From the NCBI RefSeq assembly GCF_016863195.1, contig NZ_BOOK01000008.1, positions 98,786-162,785 on the forward strand: 64,000 bases of DNA. The letters run 5' to 3'. The notes under the pieces are model-generated. The model was not told the DNA's origin. It did not search any database and worked only from the letters and a program-made list of their open reading frames with translations. Positions 17,155-24,727 of the stretch are shown here, one piece after another. Position numbers and translations under genes: made by a program. How positions within the stretch are numbered: position 1 is the first letter of the stretch; each line of letters starts with the position of its first letter. This DNA comes from Paraplanobispora takensis (GTDB taxonomy: Bacteria > Actinomycetota > Actinomycetes > Streptosporangiales > Streptosporangiaceae).

Positions 17155-18344
17155 GGCCGCAACCGTCCGGTCTCGGCGAGATAGTCGAGGAACGCGGCGT
17201 CGGCGGCGTCGTTGAACGCCGCCACCGCCCGATCGTCATCGGAGTAGTGGTTCTTGTCGTCGCACGAGACCCAGATGTCCTCGGTCTGCTCGGAGGGCAG
17301 ATAGCCGTCCACGACGCTCCCGACCTGCCAGCCGGGTTTGCCGGCCGTCTCCCAGCAGCTGGACAGGGTCCCGTCCGCGTTGACCACGGCGCCGTACAGG
17401 CCGTTCGCGTGCGAACACGTCCCGCAGGGCAGATGGGCGCGCGGACGGCTCACGGTGAAGCCGAGTTCGAGCGCGTGCCGCCGCCATCGGAAGAACCGCT
17501 CCGCGAGGTCGGCGGTGTGCCGCATCTCGTTGGCGTAACCGATCCCCACGTCGCCGACCCAGGCGAACTGCATGGCGCACCTGGACGGGTCGAGCCTGTC
17601 GGCCAGGGTGTCGAGCAGGGCGTCGATCCCCGCGTAGTTGAGATGGGAGACGTTGACGCGCAGCGCCCACCCCAGAGGCGTCGTCTCCGACACCCTCGTG
17701 ATGTTGCGGATGATGCCCTCGAAGGTGCCGCCGCCCGAGCGGCGCACCCGGATGGCGTCATGCGTGGCCGCGTCCCCGTCGAAGGTGATCTGCACCGAAC
17801 GGAGGCCGAGCCCGGCCAGCTGCCCGGCCAGCAGGGGGGTGAGCAGGGTGCCGTTGGAGATCATCGACGCCGACACGAGCCCGTAGTCGGCCGCGCGGGC
17901 GAGCAGTTCCCGGCAGCCGCGCGGATTGAGCAGCGGCTCGCCGCCGAAGAGCAGGACGTGGAGCGCCTGCAGCCCGGCCGCGGCCATCCGGCGCCGGGTG
18001 AACTCCAAAACGCCGGTGATGGTCTCGGAGGTCAGCCGGGCATGGGAGATCCGGGGCGGCCGGTTGCCGCCCGTCGGGTCCTGCTCGACGTTCTGGAAGC
18101 AGTAACCGCAGCCCAGGTTGCAGTCGGTGCTGGTGAGCACGGTCAGCGAGTAGATCTTCGGTGGGCTCGTACGGAACAGGCCCATCTCCGCCAACCGGCG
18201 CGTCGCCGACGGAGTCGGCGTCCCCGCGGGGGTGAGGTGCCCGGCACGAAGCCGGGCCACCCCGCCGGGGCCCAAGAACCACCAGTTGTCCTTTCCTCGG
18301 ATGATCCGTTCGCGAGGAACATGGCTGATCCTGTGCCCACTCAT
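17151..18344 (-). CDS. Radical SAM/SPASM peptide maturase
   Basis: Radical S-adenosylmethionine enzyme of 397 residues. The [4Fe-4S] site is C-x3-C-x2-C (Cys75, Cys79, Cys82; DCNLGCGYC), and the SAM-binding GGEP is at 134-137. The C-terminal SPASM/twitch-like region has Cys307, Cys310, Cys330 and Cys361 (CGTC, then LSSCWETAG), fewer Cys than a full SPASM domain. The ~60 residues before the barrel may be a recognition region. The gene starts 41 nt after the precursor gene and is translationally coupled to the exporter. The likely role is a Cys- or aromatic-centred crosslink in the peptide; the exact chemistry cannot be read from sequence. Confidence 0.92.
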   Translation of the reverse strand: MSGHRISHVPRERIIRGKDNWWFLGPGGVARLRAGHLTPAGTPTPSATRRLAEMGLFRTSPPKIYSLTVLTSTDCNLGCGYCFQNVEQDPTGGNRPPRISHARLTSETITGVLEFTRRRMAAAGLQALHVLLFGGEPLLNPRGCRELLARAADYGLVSASMISNGTLLTPLLAGQLAGLGLRSVQITFDGDAATHDAIRVRRSGGGTFEGIIRNITRVSETTPLGWALRVNVSHLNYAGIDALLDTLADRLDPSRCAMQFAWVGDVGIGYANEMRHTADLAERFFRWRRHALELGFTVSRPRAHLPCGTCSHANGLYGAVVNADGTLSSCWETAGKPGWQVGSVVDGYLPSEQTEDIWVSCDDKNHYSDDDRAVAAFNDAADAAFLDYLAETGRLRP

Positions 18345-18385
18345 TTCAATACGCCTCGATGCCTAGTCGTCTTTTTCCGGTCCGC

Positions 18386-18532
18386 TCACGAATCCGCGTA
18401 GTAGAGGGCGCACTGGCCGGAGAACCACAGACAGGGGTCCTCCTCCTCTTCGGCGTCGTGCGCGACCACGTCGATGCTCTCGTCGTTCTCCTGCGGCGTC
18501 TCTTCGTTTTGCCGCTTCTCGGGGTCAGACAT
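18386..18532 (-). CDS. 48-aa RiPP precursor-like peptide
   Basis: Small high-GC3 gene with a strong SD (AAAGGACAG, 4-5 nt before the ATG). The leader is strongly acidic, with a DAEEEED run just before the tail, and the C-terminal 17 residues are DPCLWFSGQCALYYADS. This is a typical leader/core layout: Cys34 and Cys41 spaced by six residues, flanked by Trp, Phe and two Tyr. Pro33 directly precedes Cys34 and suits the prolyl oligopeptidase three genes downstream, which would release CLWFSGQCALYYADS. It is the first gene of the operon, directly before the radical SAM gene. No known family is recognised. Confidence is high that it is translated; the product class is inferred. Confidence 0.82.
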   Translation of the reverse strand: MSDPEKRQNEETPQENDESIDVVAHDAEEEEDPCLWFSGQCALYYADS

Positions 18533-18551
18533 TTTCTGTCCTTTCTTGTTG

Positions 18552-18565
18552 CGGTGGTACCACCG
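18552..18565. promoter_or_regulatory. Perfect palindrome between the two divergent operons
   Basis: CGGTGGTACCACCG, a 14-bp perfect palindrome, 20 bp upstream of the precursor start codon and 15 bp upstream of the small plus-strand ORF. It sits between the two Shine-Dalgarno sequences, so a protein bound here could control both divergent transcripts, or the symmetry could form a leader RNA hairpin. Confidence 0.5.
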
Positions 18566-18579
18566 TAGGAGAGGACGGT

Positions 18580-18726
18580 ATGGCGGCGGTTTCCCGCCGG
18601 TTCGACAGCGGTATGTCCGCTGCTCATCGCCTGTTGACCGGATTCTTCTGGCCCAAAGGGTGTATGGACGGCTGCGTTTCCGGCACCGACACTGTCGTCA
18701 TGGATATGGCTGGACCAGGGCGATGA
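18580..18726 (+). CDS. Candidate 48-aa ORF upstream of and coupled to the cyclase gene
   Basis: ATG start preceded by an excellent SD (AGGAGAGGA, best spacing 8 nt). The stop overlaps the cyclase start as ATGA. The product begins MAAVSRRFDSGMSAAHRLL and ends TDTVVMDMAGPGR, with FFWPKGCMDGCVSG in the middle. GC3 is only about two-thirds, lower than the neighbouring genes, so it may be a leader ORF or a chance frame rather than a functional peptide. It could also be a second substrate for the ATP-grasp enzyme of this operon. No homology is recognised. Confidence 0.4.
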   Translation: MAAVSRRFDSGMSAAHRLLTGFFWPKGCMDGCVSGTDTVVMDMAGPGR

Positions 18727-21700
18727 ATTGCATTTCCTGCGGCACCCCGTTGAACGGCGGCAGCCGATTCTGCGCGATGTGCGGAACGCCGGTCGGATCC
18801 GGGGGCCCGTCGCGGGAGGCGCGGAAAACCGTCACCAGCCTGTTCATCGACATCGTCGGTTCCACCGAACTCGCGGAACGGCTCGATCCCGAACCGCTGC
18901 GCGAGCTGCTGGACCGCTATTTCGCGGCGTGCGTGTCCGCCGTCGGCGAGTACGGCGGAGAGGTGGAGAAGTTCATCGGCGACGCCGTCATGGCGGTCTT
19001 CGGCGCGTCCGTGACCCGGGAGGACGACGCCGTGCGCGCGGTACGGGCCGCCGCGGGCGCACTCGGCGCACTCGGCGCGCTCAACGCCGACGTCACCGCG
19101 AGCCACGGTGTGCGGCTGGAGGCCCGGTGCGGCCTGTGCACGGGCGAGGTCATGGTGATCACCGCGCCGGACGGCGGCTTCCGAGTCGTCGGGGACGCGG
19201 TCAACACCGCGAGCAGGCTCCAGGGCGCCGCCCGGCCGGGTGAGATCCTCATCGGCGAGCGGACCGCGGCCGTCGTGCGGGGGCACGTGGGCGTCGAGCC
19301 CGTGCCGCGGATGCGGCTCAAGGGCAAGGCCGCCGCCGTACCCGCGTGGCGCGTCACCGACCCCGCGGCGGGCGAACGCGACGGGCCGGGGACGCCGGGC
19401 GCGCCGCTGGTCGGACGCGACGACGAGCTCCACGAGCTCGGGCACGGCCTGCGGCGGGTGAGGGATCGCGGGCAGGTGTGCCTGGTCACCGTCCTGGGTG
19501 CGCCCGGGATCGGCAAGACCCGCCTGGTCGGGGAGTTCCTCGCCACGCTCGCCGACGGCGCGGCCGTCGTCCTGCGGGGGAGATGCTCCGCCTACGGCCG
19601 GGGCGTCACCTACGCGCCCCTGGCGGGCATGCTCCACGAGAACTGGGCCGGACTCGCCGGACCGGTCTCCTCCGGCTCCGAGGCCGGCGCGCGGGCGGTC
19701 CGCACCCTCGAGGCCGTCATGGCCGCCGGTGAACCGGCGGGTGTCGAGGAGATCTCCTGGGCCGTCAGATACCTCCTTGAGGAGCTCGGCGGGGAACGGC
19801 CGGTGATCATGGTCTGGGACGACCTCCACCGGGCCGAGGAAACCCTCCTGGACCTGATCGACGACATCGCGACCTGGCTGCTCGACGTGCCCGTGCTGCT
19901 GCTGTGCGTCGCCCGCACCGAACTGCTGGAGATCCGCCCGGCCTGGGGCGGGGGCAAGCCGTGCGCCTCGACGCTCGAACTGGGACCCCTGACCCGCGAG
20001 GAGAGCGCCAGGCTGGTCGGCGAGCTGGCCGCGCACGCCGAGGTGCAGTCTCACGAGCACCGGGACGCCCGCGAACGGATCGCGGTCGAATGCGAGGGCA
20101 ATCCGCTCTTCGCCGAGCTGATGCTGGACCTGTTCGCCGACACCGCGCCCGGCCCCGTCGGCACCGCGCCCGTCTCCATCGGCACCGCCCCCGGCGCGCG
20201 GATCCCGCCCACCGTCCACGCGCTGCTCAGCGCCCGCCTGGACCAGCTCCCGGACGACGAGCGGCGGCTGGTGGAGATGGCCGCGGTGGCCGGTCGCGAC
20301 TTCTCCCACGACACGCTGCGGGCCATGGCCGGCGACGAAGGCGCCGACGTCGCGGCGCCGGAGGTGGTGAACAGGCTCCTCCGGCGGCGGATCGTCCAGC
20401 GCGTCGACCGGGAGAACCTCCGGTTCCGGCAGTCGCTGCTCCGCGACACCGCCTACGCGCAGACCCCCAAGGCCCACCGCCGGCGCAGGCACCTGTTCCT
20501 CGCCCGCGGGCTGGGGCGGGACGGGGAGGGCCGCCTGGCCTTCGCCTGCCACGTGGAGGCCGCCTGCCACCTGCAGCGCGACCTCCTGCCCGGCGACACG
20601 CGGCTGCCCGACCTGGCCCCGCACGCCGCCGGCGTGCTGATCGAGGAGGGCGAGCGGGCGCTGCGGCGCAAGGACCTCCCGGCCGCCGCGGCCCTGCTGG
20701 AACGCGGGCGCGCACTCCTGGGCGCCGGAGACCCCCGCCGCCTGGCCGTCGCGCTGCACATCTGCGACGCCTGGCTGGGGATGCAGGACGCGGAGCGGTG
20801 CCTCGCCGTCCTGGCGGCGGAGGAGTCCGCGGGCGGGGACGGCCGCCGCACGCGGATCACGTGCGCCATCCAGCGCTGCGTGGTCGCGCTCCGGCTCGGG
20901 CTGGCCCCGCCGGAGGCGGTGCGGGCCGACGCCGACCGGCTCGCCGCCGAGCTGCGCGAGGAGGCGGACGACGACCTGATCTGGTGCAGGTACCACCAGC
21001 TCCGGGCCTACCTGCACCTCACGGGGGAGAGCGCGGGCGCCGACGCGTCCCTGCGCCACGCGCTCGCCAGGGCCCGCGCCATGCGGGACCGCTACGAGGA
21101 GGACCGGCTGCTCTGCGCGATCTGCGAGGTCGCCAAGTGGACGCCGGGCCGTCTCGGCGAGGGACTGGAGCTGTGCGCCGCGCTGTCGGCGCGGTTCGCC
21201 GCCAACCGGGCGCTCCTGGTGCCGGTGCTCGTGACCCGGGCGTACCTGACGGCGCTGGCGGGCCGGATCGGCGACGCCCGCCGTACCCTGGGCGCCGCCC
21301 GCGAGCACGCGGGCGACCTCCACCTCGACCTGGCGGACGCCGCGGTGCTGGAGATGTCCGGCGTCGTGGAGTCGCTGGCCGGCGCCCACGACCGGGCCGA
21401 GGAGCTCTTCCGGCGGGCGGCGGCGGCCCTGCGGGCGGCGCCGCGTGCCCCGGACGCCGACACGGCGGAGGCCGCCGCCGCCCGGGAGCTCTTCCACCGG
21501 GGCAGGACCGGCGAGGCCGCCGCGGCCCTGGACCGGCTGGTACGGCGCGCCGCCGGTCCGGGCCTGCGCACGCGCATCGCCGTCGCCTCGCTCCGGGGCC
21601 GGATCGCCTCGGCGTACGGGCGCCACGACGAGGCCGTCGCGATGGTCGCCGAGGCCCGCGAGCTGAGCGGGCCGGTCGACGACCCGTGTCTGGCCGGGGA

Positions 21701-21851
21701 CGTGCTCTTCGACGCCGCCGTCGTGCTGCGGGCGGCCGGCCGGTCCGGCGAGTCGGCGGACGCCGCGCGCCGCGCGGCCGGGCGTTACGCGGCGAAGGGC
21801 GCCACCCTGCTGGTCTCCCGGGTCGAGAGGTGGGTCGATGGCGGTGCCTGA
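18723..21851 (+). CDS. Zinc-ribbon / class III nucleotide cyclase / AAA ATPase / TPR signalling protein
   Basis: 1042-residue multidomain protein. Residues 1-22 form a zinc ribbon (Cys3, Cys6, Cys17, Cys20). Residues ~35-210 are a class III adenylate/guanylate cyclase domain with metal-binding Asp in FIDIVGST and FIGDAVMAVFG, and DAVNTASRLQG. From ~235 there is a STAND-type ATPase with Walker A LGAPGIGKTRL and Walker B-like IMVWDDLHRAEE. The C-terminal ~450 residues are alpha-helical TPR-like repeats. Such proteins usually integrate a signal and produce cAMP or act as regulators. ATG at 18723 is chosen because the ribbon starts there. It overlaps the protease gene by 14 nt. Confidence 0.88.
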   Translation: MNCISCGTPLNGGSRFCAMCGTPVGSGGPSREARKTVTSLFIDIVGSTELAERLDPEPLRELLDRYFAACVSAVGEYGGEVEKFIGDAVMAVFGASVTREDDAVRAVRAAAGALGALGALNADVTASHGVRLEARCGLCTGEVMVITAPDGGFRVVGDAVNTASRLQGAARPGEILIGERTAAVVRGHVGVEPVPRMRLKGKAAAVPAWRVTDPAAGERDGPGTPGAPLVGRDDELHELGHGLRRVRDRGQVCLVTVLGAPGIGKTRLVGEFLATLADGAAVVLRGRCSAYGRGVTYAPLAGMLHENWAGLAGPVSSGSEAGARAVRTLEAVMAAGEPAGVEEISWAVRYLLEELGGERPVIMVWDDLHRAEETLLDLIDDIATWLLDVPVLLLCVARTELLEIRPAWGGGKPCASTLELGPLTREESARLVGELAAHAEVQSHEHRDARERIAVECEGNPLFAELMLDLFADTAPGPVGTAPVSIGTAPGARIPPTVHALLSARLDQLPDDERRLVEMAAVAGRDFSHDTLRAMAGDEGADVAAPEVVNRLLRRRIVQRVDRENLRFRQSLLRDTAYAQTPKAHRRRRHLFLARGLGRDGEGRLAFACHVEAACHLQRDLLPGDTRLPDLAPHAAGVLIEEGERALRRKDLPAAAALLERGRALLGAGDPRRLAVALHICDAWLGMQDAERCLAVLAAEESAGGDGRRTRITCAIQRCVVALRLGLAPPEAVRADADRLAAELREEADDDLIWCRYHQLRAYLHLTGESAGADASLRHALARARAMRDRYEEDRLLCAICEVAKWTPGRLGEGLELCAALSARFAANRALLVPVLVTRAYLTALAGRIGDARRTLGAAREHAGDLHLDLADAAVLEMSGVVESLAGAHDRAEELFRRAAAALRAAPRAPDADTAEAAAARELFHRGRTGEAAAALDRLVRRAAGPGLRTRIAVASLRGRIASAYGRHDEAVAMVAEARELSGPVDDPCLAGDVLFDAAVVLRAAGRSGESADAARRAAGRYAAKGATLLVSRVERWVDGGA

Positions 21852-22797
21852 ACCGATGGGGGCGAGAGGTGAACCGGTGGGGGCGACGGACGGATCGATG
21901 AGGGCGAGAGGTGGACCGGCGGTGGCGGCCGACGTGCCTCCCTGGCGACGCCCGCCGCGCAACCACTTTCCCGGCGTGCCCGCCTGGGGCGCGCCCACCG
22001 CCGAGCGGGCGCACGAACGCTTCGACGTGACCCCGCTGACCCGGGTGACCCCCGAGTGGGCCTGGGGCGGCGCCGACGGTTCCGGTCTGCGCGTGTGCGT
22101 GCTCGACAGCGGTGTCGACGGCGCCCATCCCCGGGTGGGCGGGCTCGAGGGCGCGTTCGAGGTCGTACGGGGAGCGCGGGGGGAGCTCTCGGTGACCGAG
22201 GCGGAGCCGTACGACCTCGCCGGTCACGGTACGGCGTGCGCCGGCGTGATCAGGTCGATCGCCCCCGGCGTCTCCCTCACCTCGCTCCGGGTCCTCACCG
22301 AGGGCAGGAGCGGCACCGGGGAGATCCTGCTCGCCGGGCTGGAGTGGGCCATCGAGCAGGGCTACGACGTCATCAACATGAGTCTGTCGACGACGAAGGC
22401 ACAGTTCCGCCCCGCCCTGCACGAGCTGGCCGACCGCGCCTACTTCCGCCGCTGCGTGCTGGTCGCGTCCGCGCACAACATGCCGGTGCGGAGTTTCCCC
22501 TGGCTGTTCTCCTCGGTCATCTCCGTCGCCAGCCATGACGAGGCCGACCCGATGACCTTCTACTACAACCCGTCGCCGCCGGTGGAGTTCTACGCCCGCG
22601 GCCTCCGGGTCCGGGTGGCCTGGCCGGGCGGCGGGGAGATCCTGAGCACCGGCAACAGCTTCGCCACCCCGCACATCACCGGCATCTGCTCTCTCATCCT
22701 GAGCAAGCACCGGTCGCTGACCCCCTTCCAGCTCAAGTCCGTGCTTTACCTGGCCTCCAAGAACGTGGCCGGGAGAGAGGGAGACACCAGTGTCTGA
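21838..22797 (+). CDS. S8 subtilisin-like protease without a signal peptide
   Basis: 319-residue subtilase. The triad is intact: Asp90 in VCVLDSGVDG, His130 in AGHGTACAGV and Ser274 in GNSFATPHITG, with the oxyanion Asn214 in SAHN. There is no signal peptide and only a ~75-residue N-terminal extension, so it probably works in the cytoplasm. That is unusual for this family but known for peptide-pathway proteases. It overlaps the cyclase gene by 14 nt and the GAF gene by 8 nt (GTG start). The role may be leader removal or signalling proteolysis. Confidence 0.9.
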   Translation: MAVPEPMGARGEPVGATDGSMRARGGPAVAADVPPWRRPPRNHFPGVPAWGAPTAERAHERFDVTPLTRVTPEWAWGGADGSGLRVCVLDSGVDGAHPRVGGLEGAFEVVRGARGELSVTEAEPYDLAGHGTACAGVIRSIAPGVSLTSLRVLTEGRSGTGEILLAGLEWAIEQGYDVINMSLSTTKAQFRPALHELADRAYFRRCVLVASAHNMPVRSFPWLFSSVISVASHDEADPMTFYYNPSPPVEFYARGLRVRVAWPGGGEILSTGNSFATPHITGICSLILSKHRSLTPFQLKSVLYLASKNVAGREGDTSV

Positions 22798-23452
22798 CAC
22801 ATCGGAGGCGAACGGGCCGGTGGAGCCGGACCTCACGCAGCGCCGGCTGCTGCAGTCCATCGTGGAGGTGGCCTGCCGCGTCTTCGGCGCCGCGGCGGCC
22901 TCGGTCTTCCTCCTGGACCACCGGACGGGCGAGCTGGTCTTCGAGGCGGTCGCGGGCGAGGGCGAGGAGGTGCTCGTCGGCACGCGTTTCCCCGGCGGCA
23001 CCGGCATCGCCGGGTGGGTGGCCACGTGCGGCCAGCCGCTCCTGGTCGACGACGTGCGCGAGAGCGAGCGGTTCGCCCGCGGCGCCGCCGAGTCGACCGG
23101 CTACGTGCCGCGCAGCATCATGGCCGCGCCGCTGATCAAGGACGGGGAGTGCATCGGGGTCGTCGAGGTGCTGGACCGCGGCCTGCGCCCGCGCGGCGAC
23201 CTGGGTGACGTCGACCTGCTCGCATTGCTGGCCACCGAGGTCGCCCTCGCGCTGGAACTGCTCGTGCGGCTGCGGTGGGGCGGCGACGCCCGGCCGGGGC
23301 CGGCGGCGGCCGACGGCGAGGACCTGGCCCTGCTGCACCGGGTGGCGGAACGGCTGGGCGGGGCCGGCCCGGCCGCGGCGACCGTGCGCAAGCTGCTGGC
23401 CACCGCCGACGAACTCCTGGCGGCCGAGGAGATCTCCCTTGCCTCCCCCTAA
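22790..23452 (+). CDS. GAF domain protein
   Basis: 220-residue protein with one GAF domain (about residues 15-165): RRLLQSIVEVACRVFGAAAASVFLLD, GTGIAGWVATCGQPLLVDDVRE and MAAPLIKDGECIGVVEVLD. GAF domains bind cyclic nucleotides or other small ligands. Its operon starts with a nucleotide cyclase, so it is a candidate receptor for that product. A ~50-residue helical tail follows. It starts with GTG inside the protease gene and its end overlaps the ATP-grasp start by 14 nt. Confidence 0.88.
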   Translation: MSDTSEANGPVEPDLTQRRLLQSIVEVACRVFGAAAASVFLLDHRTGELVFEAVAGEGEEVLVGTRFPGGTGIAGWVATCGQPLLVDDVRESERFARGAAESTGYVPRSIMAAPLIKDGECIGVVEVLDRGLRPRGDLGDVDLLALLATEVALALELLVRLRWGGDARPGPAAADGEDLALLHRVAERLGGAGPAAATVRKLLATADELLAAEEISLASP

Positions 23453-24563
23453 CGCCGCGGCGTTCCTCGGCCAGCTGTCGGCGCCCCGCCACGTGCTCGA
23501 CCTGCGGCCGCCGGCGGGGCCCGCCGGGCCCCGGGCGCAACCTCCCCCCGGACCCCGGACCCGGCCTCCCGGCGACCGCGCGCCCTCGCCCGCCGTCCTG
23601 CTCGTCAGCCGCTGCGGGGACGGCGAGTTCCGCGCCGTGGCCGAGTTGCTCGGCAGGGTGGGGGTGCAGGTCGTACGGCTCGACGCCGACGGGGTCGACG
23701 GCGCCGACCTCCTGGTGGACCCGCTGCGGGGGATCGTGCGCGTGAACGGCCGCCGGGTGCGGCCCACCGTGGTGTGGCCGCGGCACTTCTCGGCCGGTGC
23801 CATCGAGGGCACCGGGGAACCCGCGCGCGACCTCTTCCTGCGTGAGTCCTGGGAGTCGGTGGCCGACCAGCTCTGCGAGGTCGCGGCAGTCGGCCTGCGG
23901 CCTCCCCGCCTGCGGACGCTGGCGCAGCTGCGCCTGGCCGCGTCGTTCGGCGTCGCGGTGCCGGCGACGCTGATCACCACCGACCCCGGACGGGCGGGGG
24001 AGGAGCTCCGCGGCACCCGGCTGGTGATCAAGGCGGCGCACCGGCACTTCGTGGAAGCGGCGCCCGGGACGCTGACCGGCGTGTTCCCGGCGATCGTGGC
24101 CCGCGGCGGCCCGGCCCCCGCGGCCCGGCCCGGTCCGCCGGTCGTCGTGCAGGAGTACGTCGAGCACGACGCCGAGCTGCGCGTCCACTACGTGGCGGGG
24201 GAGCTGTACGGCTTCCGGGTCGTCAAGACCGCGCCGGAGGACCTGTGGGTGCGCGAGGACCGGGTCTCCGTCCACGTCACCGACCCGCCGCCCGGCGTCG
24301 TCCGCGCCGTCCGGGCGCTGGCGGGGGCGCTGGCGCTGCGCTGCTGCGCCTTCGACTTCCTGATGCGGGACGGCGAACCGGTCTTCCTCGAGATGGACCC
24401 CGACGGGGACTGGCGCTGGATCGAGACGAAGGCCGGCACGACCGCCGTCACCATGGCCGTGGCCCGCATGCTGTGCGGCCTGCACCGCGCGCACCTGCCC
24501 GCCGCGGCCCCCTCCCCGTCCGGAGGCTTCGACCTGCTGGCCTTCCTGAGCGGCCGGAAGTGA
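23439..24563 (+). CDS. ATP-grasp ligase resembling graspetide (MvdC/MvdD-type) enzymes
   Basis: 374-residue ATP-grasp enzyme. The N-terminal ~130 residues give the PreATP-grasp fold. The ATP-binding part shows LVIKAAHRHFVEAAPG, VVVQEYVEHDAELRVHYV and the C-terminal signature FLEMDPDGDWRWIE (about 317-329). This is very close to the EVNPxGQWxWIE signature of graspetide macrocyclases, with Asp where Asn is common. These enzymes make ester or amide side-chain links in ribosomal peptides. The likely start is TTG 23439, preceded by GAGGAG at 8 nt spacing, which overlaps the GAF gene. The peptide substrate is not known. The last gene of the operon, it ends in a 14-bp repeat tract. Confidence 0.85.
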   Translation: MPPPNAAAFLGQLSAPRHVLDLRPPAGPAGPRAQPPPGPRTRPPGDRAPSPAVLLVSRCGDGEFRAVAELLGRVGVQVVRLDADGVDGADLLVDPLRGIVRVNGRRVRPTVVWPRHFSAGAIEGTGEPARDLFLRESWESVADQLCEVAAVGLRPPRLRTLAQLRLAASFGVAVPATLITTDPGRAGEELRGTRLVIKAAHRHFVEAAPGTLTGVFPAIVARGGPAPAARPGPPVVVQEYVEHDAELRVHYVAGELYGFRVVKTAPEDLWVREDRVSVHVTDPPPGVVRAVRALAGALALRCCAFDFLMRDGEPVFLEMDPDGDWRWIETKAGTTAVTMAVARMLCGLHRAHLPAAAPSPSGGFDLLAFLSGRK

Positions 24564-24621
24564 CCGGCCGGAAGTGACCGGCCTGAAGTGATCAGCCGGA
24601 AGTGACCGGCCTGAAGTGATC
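24552..24621 (+). repeat. 14-bp tandem repeat (5 copies) at the ATP-grasp gene end
   Basis: Contiguous units GGCCGGAAGTGACC, same, GGCCTGAAGTGATC, AGCCGGAAGTGACC, GGCCTGAAGTGATC. The first copy contains the ATP-grasp stop (GGC CGG AAG TGA), so the gene tail seems to have been amplified. A second GTGTTCCGGGCGG-like repeat follows at about 24666-24715. Confidence 0.85.
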
Positions 24622-24727
24622 GGCCTCTCCTCCATCCGCCGGGCCTCGTGCGGCGAATTCCGCGTGGTGTGTTCCGGGCGGGGTGTTCCGGGTGGTGTGT
24701 TCCGGGCGGTGGGTGAGGAGACTTCGG

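Noticed and set aside
18346..18627. 93-codon minus-strand frame over the precursor
   Set aside because: Arg/Thr-rich shadow frame; the 48-codon frame has the SD and a leader/core layout.
24552..24621. CRISPR array
   Set aside because: Units are contiguous with no spacers, and the same holds at 10956-11045.
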